Shown: one piece after another, positions 6,884-15,309 of the stretch
How positions within the stretch are numbered: the first letter of the stretch is position 1
Layout: every line of letters begins with the position of its first letter
NCBI GenBank assembly: GCA_044225675.1
Contig: JBGAIH010000017.1
Coordinates: 1-64,000 of the forward strand
Source: JACMQX01 sp044225675
Lineage (GTDB): Bacteria > Pseudomonadota > Gammaproteobacteria > Burkholderiales > Burkholderiaceae_C
Direction: 5' to 3'
DNA: 64,000 nucleotides
Notes under the pieces: model-generated
Database searches by the model: none
Told to the model about the DNA's origin: nothing
The model's input: only the letters and a program-made list of their open reading frames with translations
Position numbers and translations under genes: made by a program

Positions 6884-8735
6884 GGGTAGCGCCATTATCG
6901 GCTGTGCCAGCGTCCAGCGGCACCACCACCTCCAGCAGCGTGCCACCCATCGGTCCGCTGCGAAACCCGTGGCGCCCGGCCAGGTTGCGCACCCGCCGCT
7001 CGATGTTGGCCAGGCCATGGCCGCTGCCCGAACGCGTCTTCGGGTCGGACAGGCCGCGGCCGTCGTCCTCGACTTCCAGGTGCAGGGCGCCGCCCTCGAA
7101 GCCGATCTGCACCCGGCACTGGCGGCCGCCGCTGTGGCGGATGGCGTTGGACACCGCCTCGCGCAGCACGCGGGTGAGCTGCACATGGGTGCGCGCCGGC
7201 AGGACCAGGCCCTCGGGCGGTTCGGCCGCGTCCCACTGCGGGGTGAAGCCGGCGGTGGACAGGCGGGTGACGGTCTCGGCCCGCCAGTCGGCCAGCACGT
7301 CGGGGGCCGGCGCGGGCTCGCCGGTCAGGCCGCGCACCGACAGGCGCATCTCGTCGAGCGCCTGGCGCGCCATGGTGGCCACGCGCTCGCGGTCGCCCGC
7401 GTACTGGCTGGCCTGGGCAATGGTCAGCAGCTTGGCGCCGAGATCGTCGTGCAGGTCGGACGCAATGCGCTGGCGCTCCTGCTGCTGGGCCTGGGCGGTG
7501 CGCAGCTCGGTCAGCTGCGCGTAGCTCTTCTCGATCTCGGACGACTTCTCGGCCACGCGCTGCTCCAGTTCTTCGCGCGCCGACTCGGCACGGCTGAGCG
7601 CGCGCACGAACATCTGGATCAGCCGCACGCCGATCACGACGAACAGGAAAGGCATGGTGAAGTGGATGACGTGGATCTTGGGCAGCGGCAGCAGGTCGTT
7701 CTGCAGCGCGATCTCGATCGCGGCCAGGACGACCGCCACCAGCAGCACCGAGCCCATGAGCCAGAACTCGTGGCGGTGGGTGCGCCAGGACACCTTGAAG
7801 AAGTAGGCCACGCAGACCAGGAACTCGACGGCGACCAGGTTGTAGACCGCGCTGGCCACCGGCAGGAGATGGTCCGGCCCCGCCAGGGTGAGGACGACCG
7901 GCACCACCAGCGCCTGAACGAAAAAGAAGGCATCGACCCAGCCATGGCGCCGTTCGACGAATCGCAGCAGAAACAGGTAGGCGCAGCCGAGCACCGGCGG
8001 AAACGCGCTGCAGATGAGGATTTCGGTGGCCCGGTGCGACAGCGGCACCTCGTTGATGAACAGGCGCGAACTGATGAGCGCCCATCCGATGGAAAACAGC
8101 CCGAAGAACAGCAGGTAGGTGTCGCGCCGCCGCATGGCCGCGAGGCCGAGCATGGAAGCGCCCAAGAGGCCGATGGTGGCCGCAATGATCTGCGCCACGG
8201 TGACGTTCCAGAACAGCTGCGTCTCGTAGGCCGGCAGCAGCTCGGCCATCGGCCCGATCTGCAGCGCCGACAGGCCGCCCGCCCGCTGGCGGGCCGACAC
8301 CTCGCGCGCGGCGAAGCCGACCACGCGGACGCGCAGTTCATTGCCCTGCTCGCGCAGCACGGCCCGCGGCATGCCGAAGAGCTGCGGCCGGTAGCAGTTG
8401 CGGGTGACGTTGCCGTCCATCTGCCCGCCCGAGCCGATGATCTCGTCGTTGAGGAAGACTTCCACATTGGTGCAGGCCCGCTGGATGTAGACGCCCAGCA
8501 GCCCGTCCTCTTTGGGCCGGTCGAAGCGCACGCGGTACCAGACGCTGCCGCTGTGGCCGGGGAAGGTGCGGTCCCAGTCGTGCGGCAGCGCCACCGGCTG
8601 CCAGCCGCGCGGGGGCTCGGCCGGGCTGACGACGGCGGCCGCCTCGGCCTTGTCCAGGGTGATGACGATGGCTTGCGCCGGCAGGGCCAGCCAGGCCGCC
8701 AGACAGAGGACAATACAACGCCACACGAGCCGCAT
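6876..8735 (-). CDS. Membrane sensor histidine kinase with 7TM-DISM-like sensor region
   Basis: The 619-residue product has a signal peptide (residues 1-22), a periplasmic beta-rich domain (about 40-165), seven membrane helices (about 175-375) and a coiled coil. It ends in a HisKA_3/GHKL transmitter with the phospho-acceptor His429 in SDLHDDLGAK and the ATP-binding motifs REAVSNAIRHS and GSGHGLANIERR. This order matches 7TM-DISM-type sensors, whose periplasmic domain is thought to bind small ligands, possibly carbohydrates. The open frame continues upstream antisense to the phoH-like gene, but the ATG at 8733-8735 followed by a good signal peptide marks the start. Its start codon is only three bases from that of the divergent gene. 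Confidence 0.9.
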   Translation of the reverse strand: MRLVWRCIVLCLAAWLALPAQAIVITLDKAEAAAVVSPAEPPRGWQPVALPHDWDRTFPGHSGSVWYRVRFDRPKEDGLLGVYIQRACTNVEVFLNDEIIGSGGQMDGNVTRNCYRPQLFGMPRAVLREQGNELRVRVVGFAAREVSARQRAGGLSALQIGPMAELLPAYETQLFWNVTVAQIIAATIGLLGASMLGLAAMRRRDTYLLFFGLFSIGWALISSRLFINEVPLSHRATEILICSAFPPVLGCAYLFLLRFVERRHGWVDAFFFVQALVVPVVLTLAGPDHLLPVASAVYNLVAVEFLVCVAYFFKVSWRTHRHEFWLMGSVLLVAVVLAAIEIALQNDLLPLPKIHVIHFTMPFLFVVIGVRLIQMFVRALSRAESAREELEQRVAEKSSEIEKSYAQLTELRTAQAQQQERQRIASDLHDDLGAKLLTIAQASQYAGDRERVATMARQALDEMRLSVRGLTGEPAPAPDVLADWRAETVTRLSTAGFTPQWDAAEPPEGLVLPARTHVQLTRVLREAVSNAIRHSGGRQCRVQIGFEGGALHLEVEDDGRGLSDPKTRSGSGHGLANIERRVRNLAGRHGFRSGPMGGTLLEVVVPLDAGTADNGATHE

Positions 8736-8738
8736 TCC

Positions 8739-9734
8739 ATGATTGTCCGTCACAGCTTCACCCCGCCCAACAACACCCGCCTGACGAACCTGTGCGGCCC
8801 GATGGATGCGCACCTGCGCACCATCGAGGCGGCGTTGCAGGTGACAATCACCCGCCGCAACGAGCTGTTCCGCGTCGAAGGCGCGAAGCCGCGCGCCACC
8901 CGGGCGATGGAGGTGCTGCAGTCGGTCTACGAGATCGCCCAGCGCCCGGTCGCGGCCGACACGCTGCAGCTCATGCTCGCCGGGGACGCCGCGCTGGCGC
9001 AGGACGAGGGCGGCGCCGTGGTGCTCAACACGCGGCGGGCCGACCTGCGGGCGCGCACGCCCAACCAGTCGGTGTACCTGGACAACATCGCCCACCACGA
9101 CATCACCTTCGGCATCGGGCCGGCCGGCACCGGCAAGACCTACCTGGCCGTGGCCTGCGCGGTCGATGCGCTGGAGCGCAGCAGCGTGCAGCGCATCGTG
9201 CTGACGCGGCCGGCGGTGGAGGCCGGCGAGAAGCTCGGCTTCCTGCCGGGCGACCTGACGCAGAAGGTGGACCCGTACCTGCGCCCCTTGTATGACGCGC
9301 TGTACGACCTGATGGGCTTCGACCGCGTGACCAAGGCGTTCGAGCGCAATGCACTGGAGATCGCGCCGCTGGCCTTCATGCGCGGACGCACGCTCAACAA
9401 CGCCTTCGTCATCCTCGACGAGGCGCAGAACACCACGCCCGAGCAGATGAAGATGTTCCTCACCCGCATCGGCTTCGGCGCCAAGGCGGTGGTGACGGGC
9501 GACGTGAGCCAGATCGACCTGCCGCGCGGCCAGCTGAGCGGCCTGGTGGAGGCCGAGCGCATTCTGCGCCGCGTCAAGGGCATTGCCCACACGCGCTTCA
9601 CCAGCGCCGACGTGGTGCGCCATCCGCTGGTGGCGCGCATCGTCGACGCCTACGACGCGGCGCGCAAGAAGGACGAGGACGCTGGCGCGGCCGAAACGGC
9701 CGGGACCGCCCGCCGCGGCACGGGAGCGCTCTGA
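8739..9734 (+). CDS. ybeZ: PhoH-like ATPase (YbeZ)
   Basis: The protein has the PhoH/NTPase core with Walker A GPAGTGKTYLA and Walker B AFVILDEAQNTTPEQMKMFLTR; the latter is diagnostic of the PhoH family. The N-terminal domain (residues 1-110) is typical of the YbeZ branch, which acts with YbeY in ribosome-related RNA metabolism. Length is 331 residues. Its TGA overlaps the ATG of ybeY, so the two are co-translated. The start MIVRHSFTPPNN is similar to relatives as I remember them, but it leaves only three bases to the divergent kinase start, so its promoter must lie inside the kinase gene. Confidence 0.95.
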   Translation: MIVRHSFTPPNNTRLTNLCGPMDAHLRTIEAALQVTITRRNELFRVEGAKPRATRAMEVLQSVYEIAQRPVAADTLQLMLAGDAALAQDEGGAVVLNTRRADLRARTPNQSVYLDNIAHHDITFGIGPAGTGKTYLAVACAVDALERSSVQRIVLTRPAVEAGEKLGFLPGDLTQKVDPYLRPLYDALYDLMGFDRVTKAFERNALEIAPLAFMRGRTLNNAFVILDEAQNTTPEQMKMFLTRIGFGAKAVVTGDVSQIDLPRGQLSGLVEAERILRRVKGIAHTRFTSADVVRHPLVARIVDAYDAARKKDEDAGAAETAGTARRGTGAL

Positions 9735-10198
9735 TGGCCGCCGCCCTGCCCCGGCTCGCGCTGTCGCTGCAGTTCGGCGCGCTGGCGCCGGCCGAGGCGG
9801 CGCGCCATCGCGCGGTGCTCACCCGTCAGCAGGTGGCGCTGTGGACGCGCATGGCGCTGGCGAAGGACGCCACCCTCACGGTGCGCATCGTCGGCGAAGA
9901 GGAAGGCCGCGAGCTCAATCGCAGCTACCGCAAGAAGGACTACGCGACCAATGTGCTGACCTTCGACTATGCGCGGGAGCCGTCGGTGATGGCCGATCTG
10001 GTCCTGTGCGCGCCGGTGGTCGAGCGCGAAGCCCGTGAGCAGGGCAAGACGCTGGCCCACCACTACGCCCACCTGATCGTGCACGGCACCCTGCATGCGC
10101 AGGGCTACGACCATGAGACGGGCGACGCCGATGCGCTGGCGATGGAGGCGCTCGAGATCCTGCTGCTCGGCGCGCTCGGCCTGCCCAACCCCTACTGA
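9734..10198 (+). CDS. ybeY: Endoribonuclease YbeY
   Basis: YbeY is a single-strand endoribonuclease needed for 16S rRNA 3' maturation and ribosome quality control. The metal-binding motif HLIVHGTLHAQGYDH is present near residue 112-126. The segment YRKKDYATNVLTFDY is also characteristic. The start codon overlaps the stop of the phoH-like gene by one base (TGATG). Length 154 residues is normal. Confidence 0.96.
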   Translation: MAAALPRLALSLQFGALAPAEAARHRAVLTRQQVALWTRMALAKDATLTVRIVGEEEGRELNRSYRKKDYATNVLTFDYAREPSVMADLVLCAPVVEREAREQGKTLAHHYAHLIVHGTLHAQGYDHETGDADALAMEALEILLLGALGLPNPY

Positions 10199-10236
10199 GC
10201 CGCGCCGCAGCGCTCCCTGGCTGGCGGCACGTCCGC

Positions 10237-10677
10237 TCAGCTGATGCGCAGCGGAATGGTCACTGGGCCGTCGTTGACGAGGTGCACCTTCATGTCGGCC
10301 GCAAAGCGCCCCGTCTCGACCACCGGATGCTGCGCTCGCGCCTGGGCGACGAAGTGGTCGTAGAGCCGGCGCCCCTCGTCCGGCGCGGCGGCCTGGGTGA
10401 AGCTCGGGCGGTTGCCGCCGCTGGCGTCGGCCGCCAGCGTGAACTGGCTGACGATGAGCAGCCCGCCTGCGACGTCCTGGACGGATCGGTTCATCTTGCC
10501 GGCCTCGTCGCTGAAGATGCGCAGCTTCAGCAGCTTGGCGAGCAGCCGGTCGGCCTGCGATTCGCTGTCGCCGCGTTCCGCGCACACGAGCACCAGCAGG
10601 CCGACACCGATCTGCCCGATCACGGCGCCGTCGACGATGACGCGCGCCTCGCTCACGCGCTGGATGAGGCTGATCAC
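10237..10677 (-). CDS. dtd: D-aminoacyl-tRNA deacylase
   Basis: Dtd removes D-amino acids wrongly attached to tRNA. The 146-residue product begins ISLIQRVSEARV after the initiator. It shows the two family motifs, here VSQFTLAAD (SQxT) and NDGPVTIPL (NxGPVT), which form the active site across the dimer. The start is a GTG at 10675-10677; it overlaps the stop of the upstream cation exporter gene by four bases (GTGA), which supports this choice over an ATG. Confidence 0.95.
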   Translation of the reverse strand: MISLIQRVSEARVIVDGAVIGQIGVGLLVLVCAERGDSESQADRLLAKLLKLRIFSDEAGKMNRSVQDVAGGLLIVSQFTLAADASGGNRPSFTQAAAPDEGRRLYDHFVAQARAQHPVVETGRFAADMKVHLVNDGPVTIPLRIS

Positions 10678-11588
10678 AACAGGTCCTTGGGGTCGTTGAA
10701 GTGCGCCTCGACGTCGCTCGGCAGCAGCTGGATGGAGGCGCGCAGGCCGGGCACCGCGCTCATGAGCGCCTGCTCGACGCTCGTGCGCACGGCCGCCGCG
10801 CGCCCCAGCGACCAGCTCGCGGGCATGTGCATGTGCAGGTCGATGAAGCGGCGCTGGCCGGAGCGGCGGGTGTGGATGTGGTCGAAGCGGATCGTGTGGT
10901 GGCTGAAGCCGTCGAGCGTCTTGCGGATGTCGTCCATGATGTCGGGCTCGAGCGACTCGTCCATGAGCCCCTGCGACGAGCGCCATACCAGCTGGAAGCC
11001 TTCGCGCAGGATGTTGAGCGCGACACCGATGGCCACGAGCGCATCGACCCAGAGCCAGCCGGTGAAGACGACCAGGCCGATGCCGAGCACCACGCCCACG
11101 GAAGTCCAGACATCGGTGAAGAGGTGGCGCGCGTCGGCCTCGAGCGCGATCGAGCGGTGGGCACGCGAGGCCTGCAGCATGATCCAGGCGAGCGCGCCGT
11201 TGATGGCCGAGCTCACCACCGACAGCACGAGTCCGAGCCCGACCTGCTCCACCGGCTGGGGGCTGAACAGGCGCGGGACCGCGGCCCAGAGGATGGCGGC
11301 CGATGCCACCACGATCAGGGCGCCCTCGAAAGCGGACGAGAAGTACTCGGCCTTGTGGTGCCCGTAGGGATGCTCCTCGTCGGCCGGCCGGCTGGCGATG
11401 TTGACCATGGCCAGTCCGAACACGGCGCTCGCTAGGTTGACGACCGACTCCAGCGCGTCCGACAGCAGCCCCACCGATCCGGTGAGCCACCAGGCCAGCG
11501 TCTTGAGCGCAATGGTGAGCACGGCCACCGCGACCGAGGCGCGCAGCAGTCGCTCTGGCGTGAGGCGGCTGAGGGTTTGGGGCGACAT
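10674..11588 (-). CDS. Cation diffusion facilitator family metal exporter
   Basis: The 304-residue product has six membrane helices and the CDF metal-site segments LLSDALESVVNL (helix 2) and ARHLFTDVWTSVGV (helix 5), with HxxxD geometry in the latter. A His-containing loop (HPYGHHKAE) follows helix 2. The cytoplasmic C-terminal domain is ferredoxin-like with HTRRSGQRRFIDLHMHMP. It probably exports Zn, Fe or Co in exchange for protons; the metal cannot be told from the sequence. The ATG at 11586-11588 fits the family N-terminus better than one 54 bases upstream. It overlaps dtd by four bases. Confidence 0.9.
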   Translation of the reverse strand: MSPQTLSRLTPERLLRASVAVAVLTIALKTLAWWLTGSVGLLSDALESVVNLASAVFGLAMVNIASRPADEEHPYGHHKAEYFSSAFEGALIVVASAAILWAAVPRLFSPQPVEQVGLGLVLSVVSSAINGALAWIMLQASRAHRSIALEADARHLFTDVWTSVGVVLGIGLVVFTGWLWVDALVAIGVALNILREGFQLVWRSSQGLMDESLEPDIMDDIRKTLDGFSHHTIRFDHIHTRRSGQRRFIDLHMHMPASWSLGRAAAVRTSVEQALMSAVPGLRASIQLLPSDVEAHFNDPKDLL

Positions 11589-11626
11589 GACCCTATTGTG
11601 GCCGACGCCGTGCAAGAATCCGCCCC

Positions 11627-13168
11627 ATGCTGCAAACCGCACGGCGTCACGCGCTCTGGGTCCTGGCGTGGTGCGTCCTCACCGCGCTGGGCTGCACTGC
11701 GCTGGCACGGCTGGAGCTCACGCGGCTGCGCGAAGCCTTCGAGACCGATGCCCGGATCGTCCACAGGCTGCTGAGCCAGCGCGTGGTGCAGCACGACGCC
11801 ATCCTCTCGACCCTGGCGCTGCTGCAGCGCGACGCCGATCCGGCCACTCCCACCCAACCTGAGCAGCGGCTGTCGTCGCTCTACCCGCAGCTCTTGGCCG
11901 TGGTGCGGCGCGAGCGCGACGGCGCATGGCCCGAGGCAGCGCTGGCCGCGGCGGAAGAAGCTTCGCGCACCAGCCGCCGCGCCGCCCTGGCCGGGCTGGA
12001 CCTGCCGGCCGGTCGCTACTGGCTGGTGCTGGCCGCGATGCCCGCCAGCTTCGCGTTGCGGGTCGACGTGCGCGGCACCGTGCCGTGGAGCGAGTGGCCG
12101 ATGCAGCCCGACAGCAGTCCGGTGCGCGTCACGCTCGAGCACGAAGGGCAGACCCACGTGGTGCAGCCGGGCCGGATCGCCGAGGGCGGCTGGCGCTTTG
12201 ACTTCCACAAGCATCTGGCATCCGACAGCCAGGCCTTCGACGTCGTGGCCCAGCGTCAGGTGGGCTGGCGCGAACTGCCCTGGGGGCGCATGGCCGCACT
12301 GGCGCTGGTGCTGGGCGCTGCGCTGGCCGCGCTGCTGGCGCTGCAGCGCCAGCGTGCCGCGCGGCGCCGGGCCGAGGAGCTGCTGCGCCTGGGCCAGGTG
12401 TCGCGCCTCAACGCACTGGGCGAGCTGGCGGCCGGGATGGCGCATGAGCTCAACCAGCCGCTGACTGCGGTGCTCGCCAACACGCAGGCGGCCAGCCGCC
12501 TGCTGCAGGACGATCCGCCCGAACTCGACACCGCGCGTGAGGCCATGGCCCAGGCCGCGCAACAGGCGCGCCGTGCGTCCGACGTGGTCGGCCGGCTGCG
12601 CCGGGCGCTGGAGCGCCAGGGCGGCGGCGGAACGCAGGTGCTGGATCTCGTGGCGCTCGTGCGCAATGCCCTGTACCTGCTGGAGCCCGAGTGCCGCCGC
12701 CGCGACGTCACGCCCGAGGTCACCGCGCCCGCCACGCTGTCGGTGCGGGCCGATCCGGTGGCGCTGGAGCAGATCGTGCACAACCTGCTGATGAACGCGT
12801 TGCAGGCGCTGGAGCAGGTGCCCGCAGCCAGTCGTGCGCTGGCAGTCGGCATCGGCCGCGAGGGTGACGAGGCCTTTCTGCGCGTGGCCGACAGCGGGCC
12901 GGGCATCGCGCCTGACGTGCTGCCGCGCATCTTCGAGCCGTTCTTCACGACGCGCGAGGGCGGGCTGGGCCTGGGCCTGAGCCTGTGCGAGTCACTGGCC
13001 GGGGCGATGGGCGGGAGCCTGGCCGCGGCCGCCCACACGCCGCGCGGCGCGGTCTTCACGCTGCGCCTGCCGCAAGGCGGCGACGGCGACGGCAGCGATG
13101 ACGCGGCGCCCTCGGGCGGCCCGTCCGCGCCGGAGACCGCAGGCCCGGCGCTGCGGAGCCGGCCATGA
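11627..13168 (+). CDS. Two-component sensor histidine kinase (HisKA/HATPase), 513 aa
   Basis: Two membrane helices (about 8-27 and 222-240) flank a periplasmic sensor region of some 190 residues without a recognisable family. The HisKA domain has His273 in AAGMAHELNQPLTAVLAN, and the HATPase domain contains HNLLMNALQAL and ADSGPGIAPDVL with the FFTTREGGLGLGLSL lid. This transmitter type is shared with FixL, TtrS and DctB kinases. The last four bases (ATGA) overlap the response regulator gene, so the pair is coupled. The stimulus is unknown; the exported HbpS-like and ankyrin proteins downstream suggest a periplasmic cue. Confidence 0.92.
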   Translation: MLQTARRHALWVLAWCVLTALGCTALARLELTRLREAFETDARIVHRLLSQRVVQHDAILSTLALLQRDADPATPTQPEQRLSSLYPQLLAVVRRERDGAWPEAALAAAEEASRTSRRAALAGLDLPAGRYWLVLAAMPASFALRVDVRGTVPWSEWPMQPDSSPVRVTLEHEGQTHVVQPGRIAEGGWRFDFHKHLASDSQAFDVVAQRQVGWRELPWGRMAALALVLGAALAALLALQRQRAARRRAEELLRLGQVSRLNALGELAAGMAHELNQPLTAVLANTQAASRLLQDDPPELDTAREAMAQAAQQARRASDVVGRLRRALERQGGGGTQVLDLVALVRNALYLLEPECRRRDVTPEVTAPATLSVRADPVALEQIVHNLLMNALQALEQVPAASRALAVGIGREGDEAFLRVADSGPGIAPDVLPRIFEPFFTTREGGLGLGLSLCESLAGAMGGSLAAAAHTPRGAVFTLRLPQGGDGDGSDDAAPSGGPSAPETAGPALRSRP

Positions 13169-13791
13169 GCGCGCCGCAGTCCCCGCTCATCCACCTCATC
13201 GACGACGACGAGGCCGTGCGTGGCAGTCTCGCGCTGCTGATCGGCACGGTCGGGCTGCGGGTGCAGGCCTGGGCCGATCCCCAGGCCTTCCTCGACGGCT
13301 TCGACCGGCAAGGCATCGGCGCCATCGTGCTCGACGTGCGGATGCCGGGGATCAGCGGGCTGTCGGTGCTCGACACGCTGATGGCTCAGGGCGTCGATCA
13401 GCCTGTGATCATGCTCACAGGCCACGGCACCGTCGAGATGTGCCGACGGGCCTTCAAGTCCGGCGCTGCGGAATTCCTGGAAAAGCCGGTGGATGGCGAC
13501 GCGCTGCTGGAAGCGCTGCAGAACGCGGTGCGCCAGCACGTGAAGTCGCGCGAGCGCCATCAGGCCGACCGCCAGGCGCGCGAGCGATTCGCCCAGCTGT
13601 CCGAACGCGAGCGCGAGGTGCTGGGCCTGATCGTTGCCGGCCTCACCAACAAGGAAATCGGCCGCGCGCTCGACGTGTCGCCGCGCACGGTGGAGACGCA
13701 CCGCGCCAATCTGTTCGGCAAGCTGGGCGCCGAGTCGTTGGCGCAGTTGATCCGCCAGTACGCTGCGCTGGCCGAGGGCCAGGCTCCGTAG
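13165..13791 (+). CDS. FixJ/TtrR-family response regulator
   Basis: The 208-residue protein has a receiver domain with Asp57 in VLDVRMPG, the conserved Lys in FLEKPVDGD, and a C-terminal LuxR-type helix-turn-helix (LSEREREVLGLIVAGLTNKE, then DVSPRTVETHRANLF). It overlaps the sensor kinase gene by four bases. A perfect palindrome overlaps its stop codon and could be its own binding site in front of the downstream HbpS-like gene. Confidence 0.93.
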   Translation: MSAPQSPLIHLIDDDEAVRGSLALLIGTVGLRVQAWADPQAFLDGFDRQGIGAIVLDVRMPGISGLSVLDTLMAQGVDQPVIMLTGHGTVEMCRRAFKSGAAEFLEKPVDGDALLEALQNAVRQHVKSRERHQADRQARERFAQLSEREREVLGLIVAGLTNKEIGRALDVSPRTVETHRANLFGKLGAESLAQLIRQYAALAEGQAP

Positions 13792-13801
13792 TTCTACGGA
13801 G
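13784..13801. promoter_or_regulatory. Perfect 7-bp-arm palindrome at the end of the response regulator gene
   Basis: The sequence CTCCGTA-gttc-TACGGAG overlaps the TAG stop codon of the FixJ-like regulator and lies about 96 bases upstream of the HbpS-like start. Dyads of this size are typical operators of LuxR/FixJ-type regulators, so it may be an autologous binding site. A T-tract is missing, which makes an intrinsic terminator less likely. Confidence 0.45.
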
Positions 13802-13896
13802 GGCCTCGCGTAGCCGCACGAATGGGCGCGGCAGCACGCAAAACCTACAGTTCTCCCACGGTTGATCGAACCGCATCACACCCGAAGGAGATACCC

Positions 13897-14388
13897 ATGA
13901 AGAAGCTCGCATCCGCCACCGTTGTCGCCCTCTCGCTGCTGACCGCCGGCGCCCAGGCCCAGGCCGTGCGCACCGAACGCAACATGTCGCTGGAACTGGC
14001 CAACCAGATCGCCGCCGGCAGCGTGGCCGCCTGCGCCGCCAACGGCTACGCCGTCGCCGCCACCGTGGTCGACCGGCAGGGCACCGTGCGGGCCGTCCAG
14101 CGTGCCGACAACGCCGGTCCCCATACGCTGGGTGCGAGCCTGGCCAAGGCCTTCACCTCGGCTTCCGCCAGGAACAACACGCTGGCCATGATGGAAGGCG
14201 CGCAGAAGAACCCGGCCGCAGCCAACCTCACGGACATTCCCGGCTTCCTGCTGCTGGGCGGCGGCGTGCCGGTCAGGGTCGGCAATGAAGTGATCGGCGC
14301 CGTCGGCGTGGGCGGCGCGCCGGGTGGTCACCTGGACGAGCAATGCGCGGTGGCCGCGCTCGACAAGATCAAGGACCTGCTCAAGTAA
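13897..14388 (+). CDS. Secreted HbpS/GlcG-family (haem-binding-like) protein
   Basis: The 163-residue product has a clear signal peptide (residues 1-20, cleavage after AGAQA). The mature part is a GlcG/HbpS domain with the hallmark stretches VAATVVDRQGTVRAVQRADN, ASLAKAFTSASAR, and GGVPVRVGNEVIGAVGVGGAPG. In Streptomyces, HbpS binds haem and modulates the SenS/SenR two-component system. Here the gene follows a two-component pair, so a similar accessory-sensor role is possible but not shown. The ATG at 13897 has a strong GAAGGAG ribosome site just upstream. Confidence 0.88.
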   Translation: MKKLASATVVALSLLTAGAQAQAVRTERNMSLELANQIAAGSVAACAANGYAVAATVVDRQGTVRAVQRADNAGPHTLGASLAKAFTSASARNNTLAMMEGAQKNPAAANLTDIPGFLLLGGGVPVRVGNEVIGAVGVGGAPGGHLDEQCAVAALDKIKDLLK

Positions 14389-14396
14389 GTCCCTTC

Positions 14397-14434
14397 AAAA
14401 CGGCCCGAGCTTCGCCGCCCGGGCCCCCGTTTCG
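14397..14434 (+). terminator. Hairpin between the HbpS-like and ankyrin genes
   Basis: A GGCCCG/CGGGCC stem (14402-14407 with 14420-14425) is flanked by AAAACG on the left and CCCGTTTCGG on the right. It could be a weak intrinsic terminator or attenuator that lowers expression of the ankyrin gene relative to the HbpS-like gene. The T-tract is short. Confidence 0.4.
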
Positions 14435-14448
14435 GCAGGAGAACGATC

Positions 14449-15192
14449 ATGACTTTCCAGACCCTCGGCGTTGCCTTCCGGCGCTTCTCCCTCCTCGGCG
14501 CCTTGCGGCGCTCCTTTGTCGCAGCGGCCTTCGGACTGGCCGGCATGGTGCTCCTGCCGGCGCAGGCCCAGGTCGGCCCGAGCGCCGCCGAAGCCGCGCA
14601 GTACAAGGGCATGCACGCGGCCGCGCACAAAGGCGACGTGACGCAGATCCAGAAGCTGGCGGCCGCAGGCGCGCCGCTCGACGCACGGGACGGCAACGGC
14701 CGCACGCCCTTGCACGTCGCCACGTTCGCGCGCCAGCGCGCTGCGGTTGCCGCACTGGCCAAGGCCGGCGCCGACCTCCATCTGCTGGACAACGACCGGT
14801 ACGACGCCGTGACGATCGCGTCGGTGGCCGACGACGAGGAGACCCTGCGCACGCTGCTCGCCCTGGGCGCGAGCGCCCGACAGGTGACGAGCCGCTATGA
14901 CGGCACGGCCCTGATCGCGGCGGCGCATCTGGGCCACGACGGCGTGGTGCGGCAGCTGATCGCGGCAGGCGCGCCACTGGATCATGTCAACAACCTGCAC
15001 TGGACCGCCGTGATCGAGTCCATCGTGCTGGGCGATGGCGGCGCACGGCACCAGGCGACGCTGCAGGCGCTGATCCAGGCCGGCGCCAGCCTGCAGTTGA
15101 AGGACCGCACCGGCAATACGCCGTTGGCCCTGGCCCGCTCGCGCGGCTATCGCGAGATGATGGCCATGCTGGAGAAGGCCGGCGCGAAGTGA
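14449..15192 (+). CDS. Secreted ankyrin-repeat protein
   Basis: The 247-residue product has a long basic N-region and a hydrophobic core that end in a likely cleavage site near residue 41 (LPAQAQ-VG). About five ankyrin repeats follow; the clearest are GNGRTPLHVATFARQRAAV, YDGTALIAAAHLGHDGVVRQ and RTGNTPLALARSRGYREMM. Periplasmic ankyrin proteins such as AnkB of Pseudomonas are linked to oxidative-stress protection. Here the gene sits behind a two-component system and an HbpS-like gene, about 60 bases from the latter. A strong AGGAG ribosome site precedes the ATG. Confidence 0.88.
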   Translation: MTFQTLGVAFRRFSLLGALRRSFVAAAFGLAGMVLLPAQAQVGPSAAEAAQYKGMHAAAHKGDVTQIQKLAAAGAPLDARDGNGRTPLHVATFARQRAAVAALAKAGADLHLLDNDRYDAVTIASVADDEETLRTLLALGASARQVTSRYDGTALIAAAHLGHDGVVRQLIAAGAPLDHVNNLHWTAVIESIVLGDGGARHQATLQALIQAGASLQLKDRTGNTPLALARSRGYREMMAMLEKAGAK

Positions 15193-15206
15193 GCCTGGCC
15201 CCGGGC

Positions 15207-15259
15207 GCAAGGTGACGCGGGCTGCCGCAAGGTGGCGCGGGCCGCCACCGCAAGGTCCC
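15207..15259. repeat. 20-bp tandem duplication with a third partial copy
   Basis: Bases 15207-15226 and 15227-15246 are near-identical 20-mers starting GCAAGGTGACGCGGG and GCAAGGTGGCGCGGG. A partial third copy, GCAAGGT, starts at 15250. The repeat fills the gap between the ankyrin gene and vapC. No function is evident. Confidence 0.6.
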
Positions 15260-15309
15260 GCCGGCCGCTGCCGCAACCGGGCAAGGCCCACCGCCCTGTG
15301 TACGCCGCC

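Noticed and set aside
8736..9623. Upstream extension of the sensor kinase frame into the phoH-like gene
   Set aside because: The added residues are antisense to conserved PhoH sequence; a proper signal peptide starts at 8735, which gives a standard kinase.
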